Assembly (NCBI RefSeq): GCF_030817595.1
Contig: NZ_JAUSZN010000001.1
Location: forward strand, 5,878,001 to 5,942,000
Direction: 5' to 3'
DNA from: Neobacillus niacini
Lineage (GTDB): Bacteria > Bacillota > Bacilli > Bacillales > Cytobacillaceae
Length of the DNA: 64,000 nt
This document shows, piece by piece, positions 46,910 through 55,919 of this stretch. A program made the translations under genes and the position numbers. The stretch's first letter is position 1. Each line of letters opens with the position of its first letter. Below the pieces are notes generated by a model. The model searched no databases and was not told the origin of the DNA. It saw only the letters and a program-made list of their open reading frames with translations.

Positions 46910-48652
46910 TTATTGTTCCTTAAAGTATCGGGCAAGTCCATTATATAGACCCGTTGCTGCATTTTCTTGGAATTGCCCTGAAGTTAGGGTCATTTCCTCT
47001 GCTGAATTACTTAAGTAGCCCAATTCCATGAGTACCGCTTCCCTTGTATTCTCGCGAATGACATGGTAGTCACCAGAACGGACACCGCGGCCTTTTAACC
47101 TGGTCTCTGCATTGGTTGAATTATAAACATATTCGGCGAGTCTCTTTTGAAAATCATGATAGTAATAGCCTGTTGTCCCCCGGACGCTTCGATCTAGATT
47201 ACTATCATAATGCAGGCTAATAAACGCATCTGATTGATGAACACTTGCCATTCTTACTCTCGATGGCAGTGGAAGGTATGAATCGTTGCTTCTTGTAAGA
47301 AAAACATTGGCTCCAGCAGCTTTTAACTTATCCGATAGTAGCTTCGCAGTACGCAGCGTTAATTGTTTTTCAAGTGTTCCTCCTGCGCCAGTAGCCCCGG
47401 TATCAATTCCACCATGTCCAGGGTCAATCACAATGGTCTTGGAACTTAAATAAGCCTCTGTCCCTTGTTTATCAATTCCAGGTCCAGTTCCATTGGTTGT
47501 TACGAGCCAGCCTGCAATATATCCATTTGTTCCGTTCGGTAATGTAATTTCGTACCAATCATTTTCAACGCTGCTTATTGTAAAGGACTCTCCTTCATTG
47601 GCACGTTGAAGCACATTTGATTGGTCAGTAGGGTCTTTCCTAATATTTGTTCCATTATGTAGTATGGTAACTTTGCTGTCTTTAGCAAGTTGGGTAGTGT
47701 TTGCTTTATCCTTGTTGAAATACCAGCCTGCTGCCCAGCCGGTTTTTCCAGGTTTAAATTCAATTTTAAACCAATTATTTTTTTCTTCCAGAATGGTAAA
47801 TTTCTCTCCCTGTGTAATGGAACCAATAATGTCCGAGTTTAAGGAAGAATCGCTGCGGACACTAAGATTGCTAGCAGTTACTGTCCCCATTGTTTCATTA
47901 GTAGGATTGGTTTGCTTATTGTCGTTTCCGAATTGAACGTAATCCGCACTAATCCATGCCCTTTGGTTTTCGTACTTTATTTCTATCCAATTATTCTTTT
48001 TTGAATAAATCGTTATAGAAGTCCCTTTTGCTAGTTTCCCGATCACCCTACCTGTGGAAGAAGGCTCATTTCGGACATTCAACGTATCTGTTACGTTACC
48101 TGCACCAATCGATTTATTATTATTTTCTTCTTTGGAAGTATTAGTAGATCTATCGTTGAAATCAAGATATTCTCGTGCAACCCAGCCTTCCCCGAAGCTT
48201 GCAGAGATTTTTACCCAGTTTTCATTATCATCTATAACGCTGACAGCTTGTCCTTTATTTAAATATCCGATGATACGGAAACTAGTTCCCGGTCCGGAAC
48301 GCACACGTAATTGATTGCTGTTTGCTTCAGCAGTCGATTTATTTGAGTTGCTAGACCCAGTTGTCGTTGTCCCGTTTGAAGTTTCGGATACCACCCAATT
48401 GGCTACCCAGCCTGTTTTCGCAGCGGAAAGCTGAATTTCAATCCAATCGCCTTGCTCTCTTATAATAGTGAATTTTTCTCCCTTTTTTGCTTGCTTCACA
48501 AGCTGGTAGCTTAAGCCTGGGCCATTGCGGACATTAACCGTATTCTCTACTATAGTGACCGTCCCGTTTGCTGCCAAACTTATATCAAACGGAAGGAAAA
48601 CTCCGAAGAAGACTGTGAAACATACTAACGAACGTATAAATCTCTTTAACAT
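46910..48652 (-). CDS. yrvJ: Cell-wall amidase YrvJ with five SH3b domains
   Basis: Secreted N-acetylmuramoyl-L-alanine amidase. 580 aa: signal peptide (about 1-28, cut after SLAA), five bacterial SH3 domains (about 30-88, 106-165, 180-240, 252-310, 325-385), each with an NVRNGPG- or GWVA-like motif, Ser/Thr/Asn-rich linkers, and a C-terminal Amidase_3 domain (about 405-578) with zinc motif IVIDPGHGGID, the catalytic region SLHYDSN and a terminal ELGYLSN. The SH3b domains likely bind peptidoglycan. It converges on dtd. B. subtilis yrvJ has the same place and layout. Confidence 0.93.
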   Translation of the reverse strand: MLKRFIRSLVCFTVFFGVFLPFDISLAANGTVTIVENTVNVRNGPGLSYQLVKQAKKGEKFTIIREQGDWIEIQLSAAKTGWVANWVVSETSNGTTTTGSSNSNKSTAEANSNQLRVRSGPGTSFRIIGYLNKGQAVSVIDDNENWVKISASFGEGWVAREYLDFNDRSTNTSKEENNNKSIGAGNVTDTLNVRNEPSSTGRVIGKLAKGTSITIYSKKNNWIEIKYENQRAWISADYVQFGNDNKQTNPTNETMGTVTASNLSVRSDSSLNSDIIGSITQGEKFTILEEKNNWFKIEFKPGKTGWAAGWYFNKDKANTTQLAKDSKVTILHNGTNIRKDPTDQSNVLQRANEGESFTISSVENDWYEITLPNGTNGYIAGWLVTTNGTGPGIDKQGTEAYLSSKTIVIDPGHGGIDTGATGAGGTLEKQLTLRTAKLLSDKLKAAGANVFLTRSNDSYLPLPSRVRMASVHQSDAFISLHYDSNLDRSVRGTTGYYYHDFQKRLAEYVYNSTNAETRLKGRGVRSGDYHVIRENTREAVLMELGYLSNSAEEMTLTSGQFQENAATGLYNGLARYFKEQ

Positions 48653-48814
48653 TCTCTCTCTCCCTTCACAATATCTTTCATTTTATCGTAAAAGGGCATG
48701 GAAATCATTCCTTAATTGTTAAATATCTACTATTTTGAAATTTTCTATGACATGTAAGTTTTTAGGATGGTTGGAAATAATAAGAACTATAGTGAGGATA
48801 CGAGGTGATAGGTG

Positions 48815-48991
48815 ATGAGATCGAGCGATAAAGCAAATAGCATCCAATCAATGGACAGCAGGCTGTTTGGTGTGGATTTTCATGATTTTATTCAAAGTGA
48901 GCAGCATAATACTACGTTTGAGCTTGCCTCCGAATTTGGACTTACGATCGGCGATGTTAGAAAGTTGAAAAAACATTTGGAAAGATCCTAA
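48815..48991 (+). CDS. Small 58-aa protein with helix-turn-helix-like C-terminus
   Basis: ATG 48815 is preceded by GAGGTGATAGGTG, and the frame runs to TAA 48989-48991. The product is 58 aa; its second half (FELASEFGLTIGDVRKLKK) has the pattern of a helix-turn-helix as in sigma-70 region 4. B. subtilis has a small gene (yrzK) in the same gap before hisS, which this may correspond to. Good ribosome site and amphipathic sequence support a real gene; the function is unknown. The hisS promoter begins right after its stop. Confidence 0.7.
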   Translation: MRSSDKANSIQSMDSRLFGVDFHDFIQSEQHNTTFELASEFGLTIGDVRKLKKHLERS

Positions 48992-48998
48992 ATCCTTC

Positions 48999-49027
48999 TT
49001 GACATTGGATTCAATGCTCCGTAATAT
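48999..49027 (+). promoter_or_regulatory. Promoter of the hisS-aspS operon
   Basis: TTGACA (48999-49004), 17-bp spacer, TAATAT (49022-49027), just after the 58-aa gene and before the T-box leader. Confidence 0.85.
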
Positions 49028-49033
49028 TATATA

Positions 49034-49319
49034 AATAAAAACACATGGAAATAACCAATGATGGAGCATAGTAGTTAAGCTAAAACATGAAAAGAGAGGA
49101 AATGCCCTGGCTGAAAGCATTTCTACATGATTCTTAATGAATGAACACTCCGAAGGCTTCTCTCTGAAAAAGGTATTCCGCCTTTAGTAGGAGAAGAACG
49201 TGAGCAGGCGTTAACTGTAAAAGAGGAAGTGCATGATAGTTTATGCCTTCAACTAGGGTGGCACCGCGGGAATATAACTCTCGTCCCTTGTATTTATACA
49301 AGGGACGGGAGTTTTTTTG
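49034..49319 (+). ncRNA. T-box riboswitch of hisS-aspS
   Basis: Long leader ending in the conserved T-box AGGGTGGCACCGCGGG (49255-49270) and the terminator ACTCTCGTCCCTT / AAGGGACGGGAGT plus seven T (49277-49319). Stem I is closed by GAGAG (about 49093) and CTCTC (about 49161). The specifier is probably CAC (histidine) at 49146-49148 in TGAACACTCC. Uncharged tRNA-His would favour the antiterminator and allow hisS-aspS transcription. Confidence 0.93.
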
Positions 49320-49372
49320 TTTTTTATAGAAATTTTTTACATAAAACAGTTACGGTAAGGAGGAATTCTGCT

Positions 49373-50644
49373 ATGTCGATTAGCATTCCAAGAGGCACGC
49401 AGGACATTCTGCCTGGAGAGGTAGAAAAATGGCAGCTGATTGAAGCAAAAGCGAGAGAGCTTTGTGAAAAATATCAATATCAAGAAATCCGCACTCCAAT
49501 CTTCGAACAAACAGATTTATTTGCTCGTGGTGTTGGTGATACCACTGATATTGTCCAGAAGGAAATGTACACATTCGATGATCGTGGCGGCCGCAGCCTC
49601 ACACTAAGACCAGAAGGTACTGCTGCTGTTGTAAGGTCGTTTGTTGAGAAAAAGATGTTTGGTTATCCAAATCAACCGGTTAAGCTTTATTATATGGGAC
49701 CGATGTTCCGCTACGAACGTCCCCAAGCAGGACGTTTCCGTCAATTTGTTCAATTTGGCATCGAAGCATTGGGAAGTAACGACCCAGCAATTGATGCAGA
49801 AGTTATTTCTCTTGCAATGAACCTATACAAGGAAATGGGCTTGAAAAAGTTAAAGCTTGTGATCAATAGTCTTGGAGATAAGGAGAGCAGAACCTCTCAC
49901 CGCAATGCCTTAGTCAATCATTTTCAGCCAAGAATCGGAGAGTTTTGTCAAGACTGCCAAAACCGCCTTGAAAAAAATCCGTTAAGAATTCTCGATTGCA
50001 AGCAGGATCACAGTCATGAATTAATGAAATCCGCTCCTTCGATTATTGATTATCTCAATGATGATTCTAAGGCATATTTTGAAAAATTACAGAAGTATTT
50101 AACACAGTTAGAAATTGAGTTTGTAGTCGATCCGAATCTAGTACGCGGGTTGGATTATTATAATCACACGGCTTTTGAAATTATGAGCGATGCCGAGGGC
50201 TTTGGAGCGATCACTACATTATGCGGCGGCGGTCGTTATAACGGTTTAGCCGAAGAAATGGGCGGCCCAGAAACTCCGGGAATTGGTTTTGCGATGAGTA
50301 TTGAACGCTTTATTGCGGCGCTCAAGGCTGAAGGAATTGAGCTGGAAATCAATCAAGGCATTGATTGTTATTTAGCTGCATTGGGTGATGAAGCAAAGGA
50401 TTATACAGTAGGACTCCTACAGAAACTTCGACTTGCTGGTGTTTCTTGTGAGCGAGACTATTTAAACCGAAAAATTAAAGCACAATTTAAAGCTGCTGAC
50501 CGCCTAAATGCAAAATATGTTGCGGTTCTAGGTGACGAAGAGCTTGCGAATAATAAAATTAATCTAAAAAATATGGCCACGGGTGAGCAAGTGGAAATAG
50601 ATTTAACACAGTTTGTAGAATATTTTCAAGAATTAAAGAGATAA
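49373..50644 (+). CDS. hisS: Histidyl-tRNA synthetase
   Basis: Class II synthetase, 423 aa: catalytic core with [11 protein letters not shown] start, motif 2 region [15 protein letters not shown], histidine motifs [14 protein letters not shown] and GGGRYNGL, and a C-terminal anticodon domain (about 325-420). The true start is ATG 49373 after AAGGAGGAATT; the open frame upstream only crosses the T-box. The operon partner aspS follows after 15 bases. Confidence 0.97.
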   Translation: MSISIPRGTQDILPGEVEKWQLIEAKARELCEKYQYQEIRTPIFEQTDLFARGVGDTTDIVQKEMYTFDDRGGRSLTLRPEGTAAVVRSFVEKKMFGYPNQPVKLYYMGPMFRYERPQAGRFRQFVQFGIEALGSNDPAIDAEVISLAMNLYKEMGLKKLKLVINSLGDKESRTSHRNALVNHFQPRIGEFCQDCQNRLEKNPLRILDCKQDHSHELMKSAPSIIDYLNDDSKAYFEKLQKYLTQLEIEFVVDPNLVRGLDYYNHTAFEIMSDAEGFGAITTLCGGGRYNGLAEEMGGPETPGIGFAMSIERFIAALKAEGIELEINQGIDCYLAALGDEAKDYTVGLLQKLRLAGVSCERDYLNRKIKAQFKAADRLNAKYVAVLGDEELANNKINLKNMATGEQVEIDLTQFVEYFQELKR

Positions 50645-50659
50645 AAGGAGAGGATCTTC

Positions 50660-52438
50660 ATGTATGGGAGAACGTATTTTTGTGGCGATGTGCCAGAATC
50701 AGCCATTGGTGAAAAAGTAACACTGAAAGGCTGGGTTTCAAAACGCCGCGACCTAGGTGGATTAATTTTTATCGATCTCCGCGATCGTTCAGGTATTGTT
50801 CAAGTTGTTTTCAATCCGGATGTATCAAAAGAAGCATTGGAAATTGCTGAGAAGATTCGCAGTGAGTATGTACTGGATATTCAAGGAACGGTCATTAGCC
50901 GTGAGGCTGGAACGATCAATCCTAATTTAAAAACTGGGAAGATTGAAGTTCAAGCTGAAATGGTAACGATCATTAACGAAGCAAAAACGCCGCCATTTAC
51001 GATAGCAGATAAAACAGACGTATCTGAAGATGTGCGCCTGAAATACCGTTATTTAGACTTCCGTCGTCCGGTGATTTTTGAAACATTAAAAATGCGTCAC
51101 CAAGTAACGAAGCACATCAGAGATTTCCTTGATACTAAAGGATTCTTAGATATTGAAACACCAATCTTAACAAAAAGCACTCCAGAGGGAGCCCGCGACT
51201 ATCTCGTACCTAGCCGTGTTCATCCTGGTGAGTTTTATGCACTTCCACAATCACCACAGTTGTTCAAACAGCTGTTAATGCTTGGCGGAATTGAGCGTTA
51301 CTATCAAATTGCCCGCTGTTTCCGTGATGAAGATTTACGGGCAGACCGTCAGCCTGAGTTTACACAAATCGATATTGAAACAAGCTTTCTTGGTCAAGAA
51401 GATATCTTGGGCTTAATGGAAAAAATGATGACTGGGTTGATGATGGAAGTTAAAGGGGTTGAGATTCCTGCTCCGTTTTCACGAATGACTTATGATGAGG
51501 CTATGAGCCGCTTTGGCTCGGATAAACCTGATACTCGTTTTGGACTTGAGCTGGTAGACCTTTCCGAAGTTGTTAAGGATTCAGGCTTTAAAGTCTTTGC
51601 TGCTGCAGTTGCGAATGGCGGTCAAGTAAAGGGTATTAACGTAAAAGGTGCTGCTGAAAAATATTCTCGTAAGGATATTGATGCGCTGACTGAATTTGTG
51701 GGAGTTTATGGTGCAAAAGGTCTTGCATGGCTGAAGGTAGACGCAGAGGGATTAAAAGGTCCGATTGCTAAATTCTTTGCAGACGCAGATGCTAATGCTT
51801 TAAGAACGGTATTAGATGCAAACGAAGGTGACCTTCTCCTATTTGTAGCCGACAAGAAAAATGTCGTTGCTGATGCCTTGGGAGCACTGCGTTTAAAGCT
51901 GGGTAAAGAATTAGGGCTAATCGATCAAAGTAAGTTTAATTTCCTATGGATTACCGATTGGCCATTGCTGGAATATGGTGAGGAAGAAGGCCGTTATTAT
52001 GCGGCGCACCATCCGTTCACTATGCCGGTTAGAGAAGACCTGCCATACTTAGATACAGATCCTGCTAGAGTACGTGCACAGGCCTATGACCTTGTTCTAA
52101 ATGGATATGAGCTCGGAGGAGGTTCATTAAGAATTTTTGAACGTTCTGTTCAAGAAAAAATGTTTAACGTGCTTGGATTCACACCTGAAGAAGCGCAAGA
52201 GCAATTTGGTTTCTTATTGAACGCTTTCGAATATGGTACACCGCCTCATGGTGGAATTGCACTTGGTTTGGACCGTTTGGTCATGCTGCTTGCAGGAAGT
52301 TCTAACCTGCGTGATACCATTGCTTTTCCAAAAACGGCTAGTGCCAGCGATTTATTGACAGACGCACCAGGTGCTGTTTCCGAAGCTCAATTAAAAGAAC
52401 TTCATTTGTCACTAAATGTTACCAATAAAAATGGATAA
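50660..52438 (+). CDS. aspS: Aspartyl-tRNA synthetase
   Basis: Class IIb synthetase, 592 aa, bacterial type: N-terminal OB anticodon domain (about 1-110), core with motif 2 [20 protein letters not shown], split here as a region at about 213-232, bacterial GAD insertion (about 280-420) and motif 3 [18 protein letters not shown] 50660 after AAGGAGAGG. It is controlled by the hisS T-box as second gene. Confidence 0.98.
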   Translation: MYGRTYFCGDVPESAIGEKVTLKGWVSKRRDLGGLIFIDLRDRSGIVQVVFNPDVSKEALEIAEKIRSEYVLDIQGTVISREAGTINPNLKTGKIEVQAEMVTIINEAKTPPFTIADKTDVSEDVRLKYRYLDFRRPVIFETLKMRHQVTKHIRDFLDTKGFLDIETPILTKSTPEGARDYLVPSRVHPGEFYALPQSPQLFKQLLMLGGIERYYQIARCFRDEDLRADRQPEFTQIDIETSFLGQEDILGLMEKMMTGLMMEVKGVEIPAPFSRMTYDEAMSRFGSDKPDTRFGLELVDLSEVVKDSGFKVFAAAVANGGQVKGINVKGAAEKYSRKDIDALTEFVGVYGAKGLAWLKVDAEGLKGPIAKFFADADANALRTVLDANEGDLLLFVADKKNVVADALGALRLKLGKELGLIDQSKFNFLWITDWPLLEYGEEEGRYYAAHHPFTMPVREDLPYLDTDPARVRAQAYDLVLNGYELGGGSLRIFERSVQEKMFNVLGFTPEEAQEQFGFLLNAFEYGTPPHGGIALGLDRLVMLLAGSSNLRDTIAFPKTASASDLLTDAPGAVSEAQLKELHLSLNVTNKNG

Positions 52439-52455
52439 AACGCTTTCATAATATC

Positions 52456-52484
52456 TTGAATGGTTTTTCAATTTATGATATTAT
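52456..52484 (+). promoter_or_regulatory. Promoter of the 6S RNA gene
   Basis: TTGAAT (52456-52461), 17-bp spacer, TATTAT (52479-52484). The expected start, near 52491, lies about ten bases before the predicted mature 6S RNA, like the processed precursor of B. subtilis 6S-1. Confidence 0.75.
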
Positions 52485-52499
52485 AAAGTCAATCAAATA

Positions 52500-52695
52500 A
52501 GTGTCCTGAAATGTTCGTTGTATTACCTAACTTTTGACCAACATTATTTCTTCGGGAGTCTGCGTTTTCAAGCTGCGTAAAAGCCTCAACCTATACGGTT
52601 AAAGGGACTTACATAAACTTGGAATAAGACACCCACCTGCGAGAGTGGCGGGATCAAAAGAAGGAACTAAGCGCGACGGCACCATTGGGACCCTT
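52500..52695 (+). ncRNA. ssrS: 6S RNA (SsrS, bsrA-like)
   Basis: About 195-nt RNA between aspS and tcdA, the place recalled for B. subtilis 6S-1 (bsrA). The 5' end (GTCCTGAAATG) pairs with the 3' end (CATTGGGAC) as closing stem; the interior contains TTCGGGAGTCTGCG and CAAGCTGCGTAAAAGCCT, which resemble the 6S-1 sequence. 6S RNA mimics an open promoter and holds sigma-A RNA polymerase in stationary phase. A covariance search would confirm. Confidence 0.83.
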
Positions 52696-52696
52696 A

Positions 52697-52738
52697 TAAA
52701 AATAGTCTCCTGCATAAGCAGGGGGCTATTTTTATTTT
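52697..52738 (+). terminator. Terminator downstream of 6S RNA
   Basis: AATAGTCTCCTGC / GCAGGGGGCTATT (two G-U pairs), loop ATAA, followed by TTTATTTT. Confidence 0.85.
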
Positions 52739-52794
52739 GTGATACGAGGAATTCAACCTCACCTTTATTCGTTCAAGAAAAAAGGGCATTCAAA

Positions 52795-53030
52795 AACATT
52801 CATGAAGCCCCAAAAATAGTGACAACAGAAAAGATGGGTCCCATAAAGCGATCATGAAGCCCAAAAATAGTGTCATTAGGAAAAAATGGGTCTCATAAAG
52901 CAATCATGAAGCCTAAAAATAAGTGTTCTTAAGAAAAATGGGTCTCATAGAGCGATCATGAAGTCCAAAAATAAGTGTAATCAAGAGAAATGGGCCTCAT
53001 AAAACTTTCATGAAGCAAAATAGTCCCACA
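52795..53030 (-). repeat. 52-bp tandem repeat array, inverted copy, five units
   Basis: CATGAAGC-type cores at 52801, 52853, 52905, 52957 and 53009 are exactly 52 bp apart. On the minus strand each reads GGGCTTCATGA...ATGAGGCCC or near it, the same palindromic unit as the array at 26187-26640. The filler between palindromes differs from that array. It fills the 6S RNA to tcdA gap; no gene is seen. Confidence 0.92.
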
Positions 53031-53141
53031 TTAGCTCGATATTAATCCCTATAGAAATGCTTGAATTTATAACGGAGTATGTTATATTTTTTTAGGGTAA
53101 ATGATATTAGTAAGTCGAATTTATATATCTGGAGGATCCAC

Positions 53142-53909
53142 ATGCTGCATCAATTTTCTCGTAATGAACTTGCCATTGGCAAAGAAGGCCTAGATATTAT
53201 GAAAAACAGTACCGTCGCTGTATTGGGAATTGGCGGTGTCGGCTCTTTTGCTGCTGAAGCACTTGCACGCTCTGGAGTTGGCCGGCTGATACTTGTCGAT
53301 AAAGATACTGTTGATATTACAAATGTGAATCGTCAGCTCATCGCACTCCTTTCCACAGTAGGACAACCAAAAGCTGAACTCATGAAAGAGCGAATTAAAG
53401 ACATTAATCCGGATTGTGAAGTTATTGCGCTAAAAATGTTTTATACGGAGGAAACGTATGAACAATTCTTCAGCCATGGCTTGGATTTTGTCGTTGACGC
53501 TTCGGATACGATTATTTATAAAATTCATCTCATGAAAGAATGTCTAAAACGAAATATCCCGATTATCTCCAGCATGGGTGCGGCTAATAAAATGGACCCA
53601 ACTCGCTTTAAGATTGCGGATATCTCAAAAACGCATACCGATCCAATTGCTAAAGTAATTCGTACGAAGCTTCGTAAAGAACGAATCCACAAGGGCATTC
53701 CGGTGGTCTTTTCTGATGAAAGTCCGATTGTCATTCGTGAAGACGTGAAGAAAGAGGTTGGGAATGCGAACGCACCAATTCGTAAAGCACAAATGCCTCC
53801 ATCCTCAAATGCCTTCGTCCCATCTGCTTGCGGATTAATCATGGCAAGCTATGTCGTAAGGCAGTTGCTAGCAGATATCAAAATTACACGTGTAGCAGAT
53901 GAAAAATAA
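53142..53909 (+). CDS. tcdA: tRNA threonylcarbamoyladenosine dehydratase TcdA
   Basis: E1-like enzyme that cyclises t6A to ct6A in ANN-decoding tRNAs. 255 aa with the ATP-binding GIGGVGSFAAEALARSG and DKDTVDITNVNRQ, then SSMGAANKMDPTRF in the core. The start is ATG 53142 after GGAGGATCCAC. B. subtilis homologue is yrvM, in the same order after aspS. Confidence 0.95.
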   Translation: MLHQFSRNELAIGKEGLDIMKNSTVAVLGIGGVGSFAAEALARSGVGRLILVDKDTVDITNVNRQLIALLSTVGQPKAELMKERIKDINPDCEVIALKMFYTEETYEQFFSHGLDFVVDASDTIIYKIHLMKECLKRNIPIISSMGAANKMDPTRFKIADISKTHTDPIAKVIRTKLRKERIHKGIPVVFSDESPIVIREDVKKEVGNANAPIRKAQMPPSSNAFVPSACGLIMASYVVRQLLADIKITRVADEK

Positions 53910-53912
53910 GAC

Positions 53913-53949
53913 TAAGCCCCGTACCTAAAGGTCGGGGTTTATTTTTTTT
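53913..53949 (+). terminator. Rho-independent terminator after tcdA
   Basis: AAGCCCCG / CGGGGTTT stem and a long T-rich tail. Confidence 0.93.
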
Positions 53950-54009
53950 ATAAAAATGGGAAAATGTTTCTATATTACGGTAAACTTGATAGAGAGAGGG
54001 GGATGTTAA

Positions 54010-54936
54010 TTGGAATCAATCGTAGTCATAAAAGATGTTACCAAAGTGATTAAAGGAAGAACGATTATAGATAATATCAGTTTTGAGGTTAATAAAGGTG
54101 AAGTATTTGGTTTTCTAGGACCAAATGGAGCCGGTAAAACGACCACTATTCGAATGATTGTTGGTCTGATAGATATTACATCAGGGGATATCATGATAGG
54201 TGGGAAAAGTATAAAAACGAGCTTTGAAGATGCGGTAAGACATGTGGGAGCCATCGTTGAGAATCCGGAAATGTACAAATTTCTAAGCGGCTATCAAAAC
54301 CTCATCCACTATGCTCGCATGGTAAAAGGAGTTACAAAGGAAAAGATTGAAGAGACAGTTAAACTTGTCGGATTATCAGACAGAATTCATGATAAAGTAA
54401 AAACTTACTCACTTGGGATGCGCCAGAGATTGGGATTGGCACAATGCCTGTTACATGATCCTAAAGTATTGATTTTGGATGAACCGACAAACGGACTGGA
54501 TCCTGCAGGAATAAGAGAGATTCGTGATTATATTCGGCTGCTGGCGAGAGAAAAAAATATGGCTGTCATTGTTTCAAGCCATATCCTTTCTGAAATGGAA
54601 ATGATGTGTGACAGGATCGGAATCATTCAAAATGGACAGCTTATTGACGTCCAACTGGTACAAGAGTTTGTACACAGCAGCAGTGCAAGTTTTGAATTTG
54701 AGGTTATTCCAAGTGAAAAGGCAGTAACCCTTGTGAAATCAAACTTTCCCAATATCCCTGTTACTCCTTCACGAAACGGCATAACGCTGGAGCTGACAAA
54801 AGAAGATGTACCATCAATGGTAAAAAAGTTCGTTGAAGAGGATATCCAAGTGTTCGGAATTAAAGAAGTATCGAAAACTTTAGAAGACCGCTTCCTTGAA
54901 GTAACCGCAGATAAGGGGGCGATAGACCATGTTTAA
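54010..54936 (+). CDS. ABC transporter ATP-binding protein
   Basis: 308 aa: ABC domain (about 1-215) with Walker A GPNGAGKTTT, signature YSLGMRQRLGLA and Walker B VLILDEPTNGLDP, then a C-terminal extension of the BcrA/NatA/CcmA type. TTG 54010 start after GAGAGGGGGATG. It overlaps the permease gene by eight bases. The pair resembles antibiotic or peptide exporters, but the substrate is unknown. Confidence 0.93.
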   Translation: MESIVVIKDVTKVIKGRTIIDNISFEVNKGEVFGFLGPNGAGKTTTIRMIVGLIDITSGDIMIGGKSIKTSFEDAVRHVGAIVENPEMYKFLSGYQNLIHYARMVKGVTKEKIEETVKLVGLSDRIHDKVKTYSLGMRQRLGLAQCLLHDPKVLILDEPTNGLDPAGIREIRDYIRLLAREKNMAVIVSSHILSEMEMMCDRIGIIQNGQLIDVQLVQEFVHSSSASFEFEVIPSEKAVTLVKSNFPNIPVTPSRNGITLELTKEDVPSMVKKFVEEDIQVFGIKEVSKTLEDRFLEVTADKGAIDHV

Positions 54937-55879
54937 TTTAATTCGTAATGAGTGGATGAAAATTTTTAGAAGACCTGGTACCTATGTGATGATTGGTATT
55001 TTATTGGTAATTATCTCGGTCACAGGAATCTTTATGAAATATAATCTGATCGAAGAGGAACCAAATGCGACGGAAGAATGGAAACCGGTATTACAACAGG
55101 AAAATGAGGCATTGAAAAAGCAATTAGAATCTAGTTCTATTAAAATGGAGCAAGAGTACTATAAAAAACAAATTGCAATCAATGAATACAGAATTGAGCA
55201 TGATATCCCTTTTCGGGAAAAGTATAATGTCTGGTCATTTGTAAAAGACAATTCTGAGCTTATCTTATTAGCAGGATTGTTTACGATCGTGATTTCTGCA
55301 GGAATCGTAGCAAGTGAATTTAATTGGGGCACGATTAAACTATTATTAATTCGTCCAATTAATCGAAGTAAGATTTTACTATCCAAGTATTTAACTGTAC
55401 TATTGTTTGCTTTGTTAATGATAGGAATCTTATTTGGTTTTTCAGCTCTGCTTGGCGGTATCCTTTTTGGATTCCCAGAACAAGCACTGCCTTATTTGAA
55501 TTATAATAATGGTAAAGTAACCGAACAGCATATCTTTGTTTACTTAATCATTTACTATGGATTAGGTTCGATCGAGATGATCATGCTGACAACGATGGCT
55601 TTCATGATTTCATCTGTCTTCCGAAACAGTTCTTTGGCAATCGGGCTATCCTTATTTTTAATGTTCACGGGTGGCCAATTCACGGCACTATTGTCAATGA
55701 AGTTTGATTGGGCAAAATACATTTTATTTGCGAACACCAATTTAATGCAGTACATCGAGGGAACACCGCTACTTGAGGGTATGACGATGTCATTCTCGAT
55801 TATCATGCTGATTTTCTACTTTGTGATTTTTCAATTCCTGGCATTCTATGTCTTTAAAAAGAGAGATGTTGCAGCATAA
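54929..55879 (+). CDS. ABC-2 type transporter permease
   Basis: 316 aa: N-terminal helix, an extracytoplasmic coiled-coil rich segment (about 45-95; ENEALKKQLESSSIKMEQEY), and five further helices (about 110-310). Typical ABC-2 permease with the large loop after the first helix. It is translationally coupled with the ATPase at 54010 and ends at a bidirectional terminator. Confidence 0.9.
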   Translation: MFNLIRNEWMKIFRRPGTYVMIGILLVIISVTGIFMKYNLIEEEPNATEEWKPVLQQENEALKKQLESSSIKMEQEYYKKQIAINEYRIEHDIPFREKYNVWSFVKDNSELILLAGLFTIVISAGIVASEFNWGTIKLLLIRPINRSKILLSKYLTVLLFALLMIGILFGFSALLGGILFGFPEQALPYLNYNNGKVTEQHIFVYLIIYYGLGSIEMIMLTTMAFMISSVFRNSSLAIGLSLFLMFTGGQFTALLSMKFDWAKYILFANTNLMQYIEGTPLLEGMTMSFSIIMLIFYFVIFQFLAFYVFKKRDVAA

Positions 55880-55919
55880 AAAGAAGACCTCTGGCGTTTT
55901 TCCCAGAGGTTATTTTTTA
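55880..55919. terminator. Bidirectional terminator between the ABC permease and rarA
   Basis: GACCTCTGG / CCAGAGGT stem with an eight-base loop; T tract on the plus side, A tract on the other. It overlaps the last codons of rarA. Confidence 0.9.

Noticed and set aside
49229..49372. N-terminal extension of HisS
   Set aside because: This stretch is the T-box and terminator; the family start and AAGGAGG are at ATG 49373.
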